A DNA stretch of 48,008 bases from JAAYEV01 sp964508195. GTDB lineage: Bacteria; Bacillota; Clostridia; Ch29. Positions 8,055-16,415 of this stretch are shown in pieces (the stretch's first letter is position 1; every line of letters starts with the position of its first letter). The notes under the pieces were generated by a model. It was not told the DNA's origin and did no database searches. It saw only the letters and a list, made by a program, of their open reading frames with translations. A program made the position numbers and the translations under genes. The stretch is taken from contig CAZDSH010000007.1 of the NCBI GenBank assembly GCA_964508195.1, forward strand, positions 1 to 48,008. The letters are read 5' to 3'.

Positions 8055-8543
8055 ATGAAAAGAAGGGACAAGCATAATTATTATTTGGACATTGCGGAAA
8101 CTGTTTTAGAACGGGGTACCTGCCTTCGCAGGAATTATGGCGCTATTATCGTAAAAAACGATGAGATTATATCTACAGGCTATACCGGTGCACCGAGGGG
8201 AAGGGCGAACTGTTGCGATATCGGGTATTGTACAAGGGAAAGGCTAAACATACCCCGGGGGCAAAACTACGAAAAATGCAGGAGCGTCCACGCCGAGGCT
8301 AATTGTATAATCTCGGCATCCCGGCGGGATATGCTGGATAGTACCTTATATCTGGTAGGCAGGGAAGTGAATACGGGTGAGCTCGTGCGGGATGCAACTT
8401 CATGCACTATGTGCAAAAGGCTTATAATAAATGCGGGGATCAAGAGCGTAGTCATAAGGGATACTAAGGACCTTTTCAGAGTCATACAGGTGCAGGAATG
8501 GATAGATAATGATGATTCTCTTAGCGATATTATGGGATATTGA
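8055..8543 (+). CDS. comEB: Deoxycytidylate (dCMP) deaminase family protein
   Basis: A 162-aa zinc deaminase converting dCMP to dUMP for thymidylate synthesis. The catalytic HAE is at residues 79-81 and the zinc cysteines are C117 and C120 (TSCTMCKR). An N-terminal extra Cys-rich insert (ANCCDIGYC, residues 51-59) is common in ComEB-type enzymes. Start ATG 8055 follows GTAGGGGGAT. It stands upstream of the purine permease, linking it to nucleotide metabolism, but about 140 bases separate the two genes. Confidence 0.88.
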   Translation: MKRRDKHNYYLDIAETVLERGTCLRRNYGAIIVKNDEIISTGYTGAPRGRANCCDIGYCTRERLNIPRGQNYEKCRSVHAEANCIISASRRDMLDSTLYLVGREVNTGELVRDATSCTMCKRLIINAGIKSVVIRDTKDLFRVIQVQEWIDNDDSLSDIMGY

Positions 8544-8686
8544 TATAGGGGCAAAGGGCCAAAAACCTGAACAATTTTATAAAATATTAGAAAAGGTATG
8601 GCATAGTACGGATTATTGGTATATAATATTGTTATAGCGTTCGGAATAATAAATTAAAGTATATTTGTGATAGGGAGGCATTACGT

Positions 8687-9982
8687 ATGTTAGAAAAGCA
8701 TTTTAAGTTATCTGAACACAATACCAATGTCAGGACCGAAGTAATAGCGGGTATAACCACATTCATGACCATGGGGTACATAATAATGGTAAACCCGGAT
8801 ATATTAAGCGCAACAGGCATGGATTTCGGTGCACTTATAACGGCTACCTGCCTGTCAGCGGCCATATCCACTATATTTATGGCACTTTATGCGAATTATC
8901 CCTTCGCCCTTGCACCGGGTATGGGGCTTAATGCATTTTTTGCCTTTACGGTGGTACTTGGGATGGGGCTTAGTTGGGAAGCGGCCCTAGGTGCCGTATT
9001 TATAAACGGCGTAATATTCCTGCTTTTAACCCTCACCACCGCTAGGGAGGCACTTTTTAATGCTATACCGATGAACTTAAAACTTGCAACGAGTGTAGGC
9101 ATAGGGCTTTTTATAGCCTTTATCGGTTTCACCCAGGCGGGTATAGTTGTAGAGGACCCGGATACGTACCTCGCTTTGGGCAACTTCCATGATCCCCAGG
9201 TTCTCCTTGCGATATTCGGACTTATCGTTGCGGGTTTGTTGCTTGCCAGGGGTGTAAGGGGCGCATTACTTATAAGTATACTTATAACTTCCTTTGCAGG
9301 TATGGTACTCGGAATAGTGCCATGGCCTGAAGGGGTTATCAGCCCGCCGCCGAGTCTTGTACCTATATTCTCTAGGATGGATATTAAGGGTGCTCTTAAA
9401 TTTGGATTGATACCTATAATATTTACTTTTACCTTCGTGGATATATTTGATACCATGGGCACATTAGTCGGGGTTGCTTCAAAGGCAAAGATGTTGGACA
9501 AAGAAGGAAGGCTGCCGCGTATCAACAGGGCACTGGCGGTTGATGCAGTAGGCACCGTAGCAGGGGCGGTTTTAGGTACGAGTACTGTTACAACCTACGT
9601 AGAAAGCGCATCGGGGGTTGCCGAGGGCGGGCGAACGGGGCTCACATCCTTAATCACCGGGTTACTTTTCATCCTTGCACTGTTCTTTTCGCCTATTGTT
9701 GCTGCTATACCGGGAGCAGCTACGGCTCCGGCCCTTATTCTCGTCGGATTGTTTATGATGGAGCCGGTGCTAAGGATTAACCTTTCGGATTATACCGAGG
9801 CTATTCCGGCGTTTTTGACCATAATACTGATGCCCCTTACCTATAGTATAGCCGAGGGACTTGTTATGGGGGTTTTGTCCTACGTTATCATAAAACTTGT
9901 TTCCGGTAGGTTTAAAGATGTTTCGCCGGTGATGCTGTTTTTAGGCATATTCTTTATAATAAGATTTATATTCTTCGTTTAA
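8687..9982 (+). CDS. AzgA-type NCS2 purine permease (adenine/guanine/hypoxanthine)
   Basis: A 431-aa polytopic membrane protein with about 12-14 hydrophobic segments. Family stretches include EVIAGITTFMTMGYIIMVNP near residues 18-37, the AzgA signature PGMGLNAFF near 77-85, and FTFVDIFDTMGTLVGVASKA near 247-266. Likely a proton-coupled nucleobase importer. Start ATG 8687 has TAGGGAGG in front. A TATAAT is visible at 8622-8627. No purine riboswitch was found upstream. The next functional gene on the strand is adenine deaminase, so import and deamination of adenine are a plausible pair. Confidence 0.9.
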   Translation: MLEKHFKLSEHNTNVRTEVIAGITTFMTMGYIIMVNPDILSATGMDFGALITATCLSAAISTIFMALYANYPFALAPGMGLNAFFAFTVVLGMGLSWEAALGAVFINGVIFLLLTLTTAREALFNAIPMNLKLATSVGIGLFIAFIGFTQAGIVVEDPDTYLALGNFHDPQVLLAIFGLIVAGLLLARGVRGALLISILITSFAGMVLGIVPWPEGVISPPPSLVPIFSRMDIKGALKFGLIPIIFTFTFVDIFDTMGTLVGVASKAKMLDKEGRLPRINRALAVDAVGTVAGAVLGTSTVTTYVESASGVAEGGRTGLTSLITGLLFILALFFSPIVAAIPGAATAPALILVGLFMMEPVLRINLSDYTEAIPAFLTIILMPLTYSIAEGLVMGVLSYVIIKLVSGRFKDVSPVMLFLGIFFIIRFIFFV

Positions 9983-9986
9983 CGGG

Positions 9987-10031
9987 AAAAAGGGGCCACG
10001 CCTTTTTAGAATAAAGGCATGGCCCTTTTTT
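9987..10031 (+). terminator. Rho-independent terminator after the purine permease
   Basis: AAAAAGGGGCCA-C-GCC / GGC-A-TGGCCCTTTTTT, a long stem ending in a six-T run. Confidence 0.9.
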
Positions 10032-10035
10032 GAAA

Positions 10036-10112
10036 GCGGGAAATGGGAAGTGGGAAATGGGAAGTGGGAAGTGGGAAGTGGGAAATGGGAAATGGGAAGT
10101 GAGAAGTGGGAG
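10036..10112. repeat. 7-bp tandem repeat (GGGAAGT / GGGAAAT)
   Basis: About 11 units of GGGAAGT or GGGAAAT in a row. A shorter run follows at 10193-10222 and a fragment at 10790-10805. Each of the first two runs ends directly at the start of a GGCATTAGGCTGTCC terminal repeat. Confidence 0.85.
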
Positions 10113-10196
10113 GCATTAGGCTGTCCGTAGCTGAGCTTACACCCGCAGCTCCACGCTTGCTTCATGGGATGCGAAGCTATGCTTATAAATGGGAAG
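10113..10196. repeat. Left-end fragment of the 175-bp element plus linker
   Basis: GGCATTAGGCTGTCC and the following 22 bases equal the left end of the element at 10223, then diverge into a linker (CACGCTTGCTTCATGGGATGCG...). A similar linker is found at 17228-17265. Confidence 0.75.
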
Positions 10197-10222
10197 TGGG
10201 AAGTGGGAAGTAGGAAGTGGGA

Positions 10223-10397
10223 GGCATTAGGCTGTCCGTAGCTGAGCTTACACCCGCATAATAAATAGAGCGCAGAGGGCGAAGGATCAGAATTTTCGCT
10301 GTCCGAAGCCGATAGGCTAGTTTGCGGAAATTCCCGTAGCCCTCGAGCTCATTCATACACTTCTGGCGGGTTCGCGAAGCGAGGATAGCCTAATGCC
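10223..10397. mobile_element. 175-bp MITE-like element, complete copy
   Basis: It is bounded by 15-bp inverted termini GGCATTAGGCTGTCC (10223-10237) and GGATAGCCTAATGCC (10383-10397), with one mismatch between arms. There is no ORF of note inside. Partial copies lie at 1-53, 10113-10150, 10440-10591 and 47893-48008. The size, inverted termini, lack of coding content and multiple copies fit a miniature inverted-repeat element. No target duplication is evident because the flanks are other repeats. Confidence 0.75.
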
Positions 10398-10439
10398 GAT
10401 ACGCATTTTTGCATCAGCGAGTACCCATGGAGCAAGAAT

Positions 10440-10591
10440 CCCCGAAGCCGATAGGCTAGTTTGCGGAAATTCCCGTAGCCCTCGAGTTCGTTCAAATGGT
10501 AAGGGGACACATCTCTACCCCGGGGTAGAGCTTTGTAGTATGAGAAATGTCCCCTATCTTCTGGCGGGTTTGCGAAGCGAGGACAGCCTAT
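10440..10591. repeat. Right-half copy of the 175-bp element with a nested GGGGACA hairpin insert
   Basis: Sequence from CCCGAAGCCGATAGGC to GCGAAGCGAGGACAGCC matches the right half of the element. It is interrupted between the TTCA and CTGGCGGG segments by about 60 extra bases (10495-10560). That insert has outer arms AGGGGACA/ATGTCCCCT and an inner perfect palindrome CTCTACCCCGGGGTAGAG. Confidence 0.75.
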
Positions 10592-10593
10592 AA

Positions 10594-10786
10594 AAATGTG
10601 GCAAACAAAACGTCAGCTAGTGTAAAAACCACCTAAAATTTTTGTATCCACTTCAAAGGTGGGGCTCCAATAGTGAATAAGGCCTTATTTAACCCATTAG
10701 ATACTAAAAAATTGCTTGCACCATGTTTAAGTGGGGAAAATAATTTCCAAAAATAGTTTTTACACAGTCTGACGTCCCCGTGCCAT
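10594..10786. repeat. TGTGGCA hairpin repeat split by a 157-bp insertion
   Basis: AATGTGGCAAACAAAACGTC (10595-10614) and ACGTCCCCGTGCCA (10772-10785) are the two parts of the hairpin repeat seen whole elsewhere. ACGTC is present on both sides of the inserted block, as expected of a target duplication. Confidence 0.75.
10615..10771. mobile_element. 157-bp TIR insertion (non-autonomous, MITE-like)
   Basis: The ends are imperfect inverted repeats: left AGCTAGTGTAAAAAC, right (complement) AGACTGTGTAAAAAC, with 12 of 15 matching. There is no ORF inside. ACGTC flanks both sides. The GTGTAAAA end motif resembles the ends of IS256-family elements such as those at 36.9-40.2 kb, which could in principle mobilise it. 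Confidence 0.65.
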
Positions 10787-10828
10787 AAAAGTGGGAAGCG
10801 GGAAAGGGAGAGAGGAGGAGGAAGGGTT

Positions 10829-12544
10829 ATGGGTTATGACTTTAAAGGGCTTATGGAAGTTGCTTTAAAAAATAAAAGGGCGGATTTAGTGCTAAAAAAC
10901 TGTAACATCCTAAACGTCTTTTCCGGAGAAATACAAAAGGGTGATATAGCGATAGAAAGGGGGTACATAGCGGCTATCGGGCGTTTTGATGGCGAAGATG
11001 AGATAGACCTTCGTGGCAAAACTTTGTGCCCGGGGTTAATAGATGCCCATGTACATATAGAATCCTCCATGGTAACGCCGCCGGTATTTGCATCAGTGGT
11101 CGTCCCCAGGGGCACGACATCGGTGATAGCCGATCCCCACGAGATAGCCAACGTGTTAGGCTTAGAGGGTATAGAATATATGCAAAGGTCCAGCAAAGAT
11201 TTGCCCCTTACGGTTCATATAATGATACCTTCCTGCGTACCCGCGACGCCCTTTGAAACCGCCGGTGCAGAAATTACGTCAGAGGATATAAAAAGGTTAA
11301 TGAAAAAAGAAGGCGTGTTAGGCCTGGGGGAGATGATGAACTACCCCGGTGTACTTTCTATGGATCCGGAAGTATTGGCTAAAATAGCCGCCGTCCAAGG
11401 CAGGATCGTAGACGGCCATGGTGCCGGCCTTTCCGGGGCAAACCTCGGGGCCTATTCCCTAGCGGGCATTTCGACGGACCATGAATGTACCTCCGCGACG
11501 GAGGCGATGGAAAGGGTAGACCTTGGTATGTATGTAGCCATACGGGAGGGTACCGCAGCTAAGAATTTGGAAAACATCCTGCCTGCGGTACATGATAACA
11601 ACTGGTGGCGATTCATGTTCTGTACCGATGACCGGCATCTCGAGGATATAATGACCGAGGGCCATATCGACTATTGCATCCGAAGGGCTATAGAGCTGGG
11701 GCTTAACCCCGTAACTGCCGTAAGGCTTGCTACTATAAATCCGGCCCAATGCTACGGACTCAAAGATCAAGGGGCTATAGCGCCGGGGTATAGGGCTGAT
11801 CTTGTTATAGTGGATGACATTAGAGGTTTTAACGTAGAGGAGGTATTTATACGGGGACAAAGGGTGGCAAAGGATGGCCATATGTTGGAGGGTTTATCAG
11901 AGGACGACGATTCCGCTTTAGGGCACAATTCTGTAAATATAGCCCCTATTAGCCCCGGGGATTTTGAAATAAAAGGAAAATCTGCAAGGACGCCGGTTAT
12001 AGGTGTGAAGGCTGGCTCTATAGAAACGGATTTTCTGTACGGAAATATGGATATAAAAAAGGGTATTCTAAGTCCCCCGCCGGGGGAAGACATACTAAAA
12101 ATAGCGGTAGTGGAAAGGCATAGGGCTACGGGGAATGTCAGTACTGCCTTTATACGCGGGCTTGGTTTAAAAAACGGCGCCATAGCCTCCTCCGTTGCCC
12201 ATGATTCCCATAATATTATTGTAGTAGGGGATAATGATGCTTTAATGGTCGAGGCGGTTAAAACTCTGAAAGGGTGTGGCGGCGGGTATTGTATTATAGA
12301 TGGAAAGGCCGGCGATAAGCTGGTTTTACCCCTCCCTATAGCAGGGCTTATGACGGATAAAACCGCAAAGGAGGTTAGAGCTTCCCTCGGCACGCTACTC
12401 GGGAAAGCAAGGGATATGGGGGTGCCCCGGGATATAGATCCCTTTATTACCCTTTCGTTCATGGCCCTACCCGTGATACCCAGTCTAAAGATTACCGATA
12501 GGGGACTTTTCGATGTAAAATCCTTTAAATTTGTATCTTGGTGA
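10829..12544 (+). CDS. ade: Adenine deaminase
   Basis: A 571-aa amidohydrolase deaminating adenine to hypoxanthine. Metal-site motifs are visible: PGLIDAHVHIESSM (about residues 67-80) and the adenine-deaminase stretch PRGTTSVIADPHEIANVLG (near 92-110). CTDDRHLEDI (near 265) and the C-terminal domain containing VAHDSHNIIVVGDND (about 452-466) complete the family pattern. Length is as usual for the family. Start ATG 10829 follows GAGGAGGAGGAAGGG. Together with the AzgA-type permease upstream it forms a purine-salvage pair, now separated by a terminator and repeats, so it probably has its own promoter or one lying within the repeats. Confidence 0.95.
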   Translation: MGYDFKGLMEVALKNKRADLVLKNCNILNVFSGEIQKGDIAIERGYIAAIGRFDGEDEIDLRGKTLCPGLIDAHVHIESSMVTPPVFASVVVPRGTTSVIADPHEIANVLGLEGIEYMQRSSKDLPLTVHIMIPSCVPATPFETAGAEITSEDIKRLMKKEGVLGLGEMMNYPGVLSMDPEVLAKIAAVQGRIVDGHGAGLSGANLGAYSLAGISTDHECTSATEAMERVDLGMYVAIREGTAAKNLENILPAVHDNNWWRFMFCTDDRHLEDIMTEGHIDYCIRRAIELGLNPVTAVRLATINPAQCYGLKDQGAIAPGYRADLVIVDDIRGFNVEEVFIRGQRVAKDGHMLEGLSEDDDSALGHNSVNIAPISPGDFEIKGKSARTPVIGVKAGSIETDFLYGNMDIKKGILSPPPGEDILKIAVVERHRATGNVSTAFIRGLGLKNGAIASSVAHDSHNIIVVGDNDALMVEAVKTLKGCGGGYCIIDGKAGDKLVLPLPIAGLMTDKTAKEVRASLGTLLGKARDMGVPRDIDPFITLSFMALPVIPSLKITDRGLFDVKSFKFVSW

Positions 12545-12700
12545 CGTTTATGCACGCCGGCAATTATGATATAATGTATATTATAACGTGATAGAGATAT
12601 TATGCACCCCGGGTAGGATGTAACGGGTGGGGCGGAAGGTTTATTTTCAGGCGGGATTTTTCGGAATTTGTTTCCGGAGGGGCGGATGAAAGAGCGTAAC

Positions 12701-12722
12701 TTTATTAACATTTTATATACAG
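12701..12722 (+). repeat. 22-bp intergenic motif, copy 1
   Basis: TTTATTAACATTTTATATAC plus AG. It is identical at 24831-24852, and a copy with two differences lies at 35119-35139. Here it is 33 bases upstream of the LytS-like gene. It may be promoter or regulator-binding DNA, or the relic of an element end. Confidence 0.5.
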
Positions 12723-12755
12723 CGTAGGGGACAACGATAAACAGGGGGTGCCGGT

Positions 12756-14450
12756 ATGTCGGTCATAGTGGAGGTCGTCGGGAACCTTGCAAATAAGCTA
12801 GGTATAATAATAATGCTCGTGTTTTTTCTTTCGAGGATTAAAGTCTTCAAAAAGCTAATACTTAAAAAAGTAATCTCCCCCGGCGAGCGCATGCTCCTTG
12901 CGTTTATTTTCGGTGGCATAGGTATACTGGGGACTTATTCCGGTATACCTATAATGGGTTCTATAGCTAATTCTAGGATTATAGCTGTTATGATTGCAGG
13001 GATACTAGGGGGCCCCGTCGTGGGTATAGGTGCAGGGCTCATTGCGGGTATACATCGATGGGGGATTAATATAGGCGGCCTTACGGCGTTGGCCTGCGGC
13101 GTTTCAACGGTTATACAAGGGGGTATAGGGGGATATTTACATCGTAGGGTGGGCAACAAAACCATAAACTATAGGGACCCCCTTACAGCGGTAGTGCTCG
13201 CTGAAATGCTAGAGATGCTAATGATATTGTTGCTGGCACATCCCCTGAGTTTAGCTATAGAGGTTGTAAAGATAATTATTATACCGATGACTTTAATAAA
13301 TTCCATAGGCATGGTCGTATCAATATTATTTATTAACAATATTTTCGGGGAACGGGAAAAGACCGCTGCGATGAACGCACAGTTGGCTCTGAATATCGCG
13401 AACAAAACGCTGCCCTTCCTAAGGAAAGGGCTGAACACTTTATCCGCTACGAAGGCTACAAAGATAATTCATAGAATGACGGGAATAGACGGAGTTTCCA
13501 TAACTGACACTAAGAATGTGCTGGCCTTTTATGGCAGCATCGGTAACCCGGGGAAGGATCCCGCGATATTTGAGGCTATAGCTAAGGAGAAGAATAATAT
13601 AGTAAGTACTATGGGATCCGGCAGTAAGGCGCAGACGATAATAGCGGTACCCCTTCAGGAGAGAAATGTGGTAGTAGGTAGTCTGGTACTTTTTAAAAGG
13701 GGTAGGGACAGTATCGGCTGGGTTGAAGAAGAATTAGCCCTCGGGCTAGCACAGCTTTTTTCTACGCAACTAGAGCTCAGTAAGATAGAGGAACAGTCGC
13801 GCCTTCTGGCAAAGGCGGAGCTTCAGGCGTTGCAAGCACAGATCAACCCGCATTTTCTGTTCAATGCGCTAAACACTATAGTATCTTATTGTAGGGTTAG
13901 CCCCGGTACAGCAAGGCGGCTGTTAATAGATCTCGGGGACATTCTAAGGAATAACTTAGGACATTACGGCGAAAACATTGATCTTTATACCGAAATAAAG
14001 AACATTAAATCCTATTTAAACATAGAAAAGGCGAGGTTCGGGGATCGGCTTAACGTAAAATTCGAAATACAAGAGGGTATAAACTGCAACATACCGCCAC
14101 TGCTTTTACAGCCCCTAGTAGAGAACTCTATAAAACACGGTTTAGCGCCGAAGGAAGAGGGGGGCACCGTGATCATAGGCGTAACCGGCGGCAAGGGGGG
14201 CATAAACATATACGTGCGGGATGATGGTGTGGGATTCAACATAGACAGCCTTAACATCCAAGGGGAAGGGGATAATCCTTATAAAGGGATTGGGCTTAGC
14301 AATATAGACAAAAGGCTTAAAAACATGTACGGGAACGATTATGGACTAAATATTAAGAGCCGTGAAGGTGAAGGGACGCATATCTCTATGGTCATACCCC
14401 ATTATTCCAGGGGCTATGGTGAAACGGATGCGCTAGAGGCAATACTTTGA
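12756..14450 (+). CDS. LytS/BtsS-type sensor histidine kinase
   Basis: A 564-aa membrane kinase. Residues about 5-195 carry the multi-span 5TMR-LYT sensor module. About 215-335 is a GAF-like domain. The His_kinase dimerisation motif AQINPHFLFNALNTIV has the phospho-histidine at H366. The HATPase domain (about 440-555) shows PLVENSIKHG, VRDDGVGF and GIGLSNIDKRL. Start ATG 12756 has CAGGGGG in front. The cognate LytTR regulator lies 2 kb away on the other strand, with a CstA-family transporter between them. The same three components make up the pyruvate-sensing BtsSR/BtsT system of enterobacteria, so pyruvate or a related acid is the likely signal (inference). Confidence 0.9.
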   Translation: MSVIVEVVGNLANKLGIIIMLVFFLSRIKVFKKLILKKVISPGERMLLAFIFGGIGILGTYSGIPIMGSIANSRIIAVMIAGILGGPVVGIGAGLIAGIHRWGINIGGLTALACGVSTVIQGGIGGYLHRRVGNKTINYRDPLTAVVLAEMLEMLMILLLAHPLSLAIEVVKIIIIPMTLINSIGMVVSILFINNIFGEREKTAAMNAQLALNIANKTLPFLRKGLNTLSATKATKIIHRMTGIDGVSITDTKNVLAFYGSIGNPGKDPAIFEAIAKEKNNIVSTMGSGSKAQTIIAVPLQERNVVVGSLVLFKRGRDSIGWVEEELALGLAQLFSTQLELSKIEEQSRLLAKAELQALQAQINPHFLFNALNTIVSYCRVSPGTARRLLIDLGDILRNNLGHYGENIDLYTEIKNIKSYLNIEKARFGDRLNVKFEIQEGINCNIPPLLLQPLVENSIKHGLAPKEEGGTVIIGVTGGKGGINIYVRDDGVGFNIDSLNIQGEGDNPYKGIGLSNIDKRLKNMYGNDYGLNIKSREGEGTHISMVIPHYSRGYGETDALEAIL

Positions 14451-14485
14451 TATAAAGGGCCGGGGTATTTTTCAAATAAGGATAA

Positions 14486-14520
14486 AAACAGCGGATGCCA
14501 TTGGGCACCCGCTATTTTTA
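14486..14520. terminator. Bidirectional terminator between the kinase and cstA genes
   Basis: AGCGG-A-TGCC / GGCA-C-CCGCT stem flanked by AAAAAC and ATTTTTA, usable from both convergent genes. Confidence 0.85.
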
Positions 14521-14530
14521 CGTGGCTATT

Positions 14531-16144
14531 TTACTTATTCAAAGGAGCCTCAGTCTTTTCCGATATTATCTTATAACCCTGTACTGCAAGCACTATGGCA
14601 AGTATGAATAATAAAGCCGGGAATATTACGAGGATATAGTTTGCTGCAGCGAAGTTAGCCTGCATTAGCTGTAATAGTGCAAGTAACGTTACGACCATCA
14701 TGAATGTCATAGGTATCGTGAACATAGAATAGTTCTTGCCTTCCTTCTTAAGCCATACTGCTACTGAAAGCAGTGCAAGGCCTGCGAGAAGCTGGTTTGC
14801 GGAACCGAATATAGGCCAGATTACTTCCCAACCCGTCATCGCCAACCAGCCGCCTAATATAACCGTAAGGATAGTTGAAACATAACGGTTCGCTAAGGGG
14901 TTTTGCTTTTCCTTAGAAGGATCAAAGAAGAACTCTTCTAATATGAAACGACCAAGCCTCGTACCCGTATCCAAGCTCGTCAGTGCGAAGGCGGATATTG
15001 ATAGGGCTACGAAGGATTTGCCGATGTCAAAGGGAATGCCGAAGCTCGTCATGAAGTTACCGATACCATCGGAGAATACGTTGTTCGGGCCGCCGTCTGC
15101 AGCTAGGGCCGCGAATTTATCGGCACCTATATAAGCGGCAGTTATTATCGCTATAGTTGCAAGGGCACCTTCTATTAACATTCCGCCGTAGCCTATGAGC
15201 TTAAGATCCCTTTCATTGTCAACCTGCTTGGAAGTGGTGCCGGAGCCTACTAAGGAGTGGAAACCGGATATAGCGCCACAGGCAACGGTTACGAAGAGCA
15301 TCGGGAACAACCACTGGCTACCGACCTTAAAGGAAGTAAAGGCCGGGGATACCATGGCGGGTCTTGCAATAACGAGGCCTAATATTGCGCCTAGCATCAT
15401 GGCGTACAGTAAGAAGGAGTTAAGATAATCCCTAGGTTGCAGCAGAATCCATACCGGGGCAACGGATGCTACAAAGATATATACCATCAGTATGCCTACC
15501 CAGGCGTTCTTGCTAAGGGCTAGAGGGAACACGTTTCCAAGGGCTATGCAGATAAAAAGTAAAACCACGCCTATTACGCTGCTAATGCCCAAGGGTGCGC
15601 CTTTCTGGTACACAAAATATCCGAATCCGACAGCAAGAACCATAAACATTACCGATGCCGATGCTGCAGCCGGTACCGCGGCGAAGGTATTTGCAACGAT
15701 GTTAGTAAAGGCCGCTATTACCAGTAGCAGCGTTAACCATGCAAAGGCCGCAAATAGTTTTTTACCAGTTTTGCCCATGTTGGCTTCTATTACTTCGCCG
15801 ATGGATTTACCGTCGTGCCTTATGGATGCAAAGAGCGAGCTGAAGTCCTGCACGCCTCCGAAGAATATGCTACCCACTATTATCCAAAGCAGGACGGGTA
15901 CCCAGCCGAATATGGCCGCGGCTATCGGCCCCGTAATCGGGCCTGCACCGGCTATGGATGCGAAGTGGTGACCTAAAAGCACTGGGGCCTTAGCGGGTAC
16001 ATAGTCCACACCGTCATTCCTCGTATGGGCAGGGGTTTTTCTATTCGGATCAACGCCCCATTGTTTTGCCAACCATGCGCCGTAGGTCACGTAAGCAATT
16101 ATAAAACAAACGATACTAATAAGAATTACGACTAATGAGTTCAT
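14531..16144 (-). CDS. cstA: CstA-family transporter (carbon starvation / pyruvate type)
   Basis: A 537-aa membrane protein with about 15 hydrophobic segments. The N-terminal CstA hallmark DGVDYVPAKAPVLLGHHFASIAGAGPITGP is seen (about residues 45-74), followed by GGVQDFSSL and RHDGKSIGEVIE. It is shorter than the E. coli proteins (about 700 aa), as in many Firmicutes. Start ATG 16144 has a perfect AAAGGAGG. The family moves pyruvate (BtsT, CstA) and possibly peptides. Its position between a LytS kinase and a LytTR regulator suggests it is their target. Confidence 0.9.
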   Translation of the reverse strand: MNSLVVILISIVCFIIAYVTYGAWLAKQWGVDPNRKTPAHTRNDGVDYVPAKAPVLLGHHFASIAGAGPITGPIAAAIFGWVPVLLWIIVGSIFFGGVQDFSSLFASIRHDGKSIGEVIEANMGKTGKKLFAAFAWLTLLLVIAAFTNIVANTFAAVPAAASASVMFMVLAVGFGYFVYQKGAPLGISSVIGVVLLFICIALGNVFPLALSKNAWVGILMVYIFVASVAPVWILLQPRDYLNSFLLYAMMLGAILGLVIARPAMVSPAFTSFKVGSQWLFPMLFVTVACGAISGFHSLVGSGTTSKQVDNERDLKLIGYGGMLIEGALATIAIITAAYIGADKFAALAADGGPNNVFSDGIGNFMTSFGIPFDIGKSFVALSISAFALTSLDTGTRLGRFILEEFFFDPSKEKQNPLANRYVSTILTVILGGWLAMTGWEVIWPIFGSANQLLAGLALLSVAVWLKKEGKNYSMFTIPMTFMMVVTLLALLQLMQANFAAANYILVIFPALLFILAIVLAVQGYKIISEKTEAPLNK

Positions 16145-16199
16145 GGTATACCTCCTTTAAAATTTGTCTTTCTAGAAAAACGAATCTTAAAAAAAACCC

Positions 16200-16330
16200 A
16201 CCTCCCCTTTGGATATATTTATATAACATTTTTGAAGGTCCCTACGGTGACCATTGTCAGAAGACATGGAGCCTTCCCTTTGGGGCATTCAATAAGAATA
16301 GGTATATTTATACAATGCCCTAACATTATT
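16200..16330 (-). promoter_or_regulatory. Structured leader and probable promoter region of cstA
   Basis: On the minus strand a TATAAT-like element (about 16328-16335) is followed by GGGCATT...AATGCCC (16284-16320), which can pair as a hairpin. Next come GAAGG(C)TCC...GGGACCTTC (16235-16277) and an inner GGTC/GGACC. A leader of roughly 170 bases with two stacked hairpins suggests post-initiation control. No LytTR box could be assigned with confidence. Confidence 0.4.
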
Positions 16331-16415
16331 ATAATACATCATTTATAAAATGTTTATATATTTGGGCTATAATGCAATATAGGCTTTTAACGTGCAACAT
16401 AGAGGGCTGAACGTT

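Noticed and set aside
8544..8686. Purine riboswitch upstream of the purine permease
   Set aside because: The conserved loop and junction sequences of purine aptamers are absent.
8896..9555. 219-codon open frame on the minus strand inside the purine permease gene
   Set aside because: Antisense shadow of a high-confidence membrane protein gene; low-complexity translation, no ribosome site.
10036..10222. Possible CRISPR array in the repeated GGGAAGT region
   Set aside because: The units are 7 bp and tandem without spacers, and there are no cas genes.
11767..12711. 314-codon open frame on the minus strand inside adenine deaminase
   Set aside because: Antisense to the conserved ade gene. The translation is rich in Ser/Pro/Ile runs and has no recognisable family.
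15492..15971. 159-codon plus-strand frame inside cstA
   Set aside because: Antisense shadow; the minus-strand CstA protein is strongly conserved.
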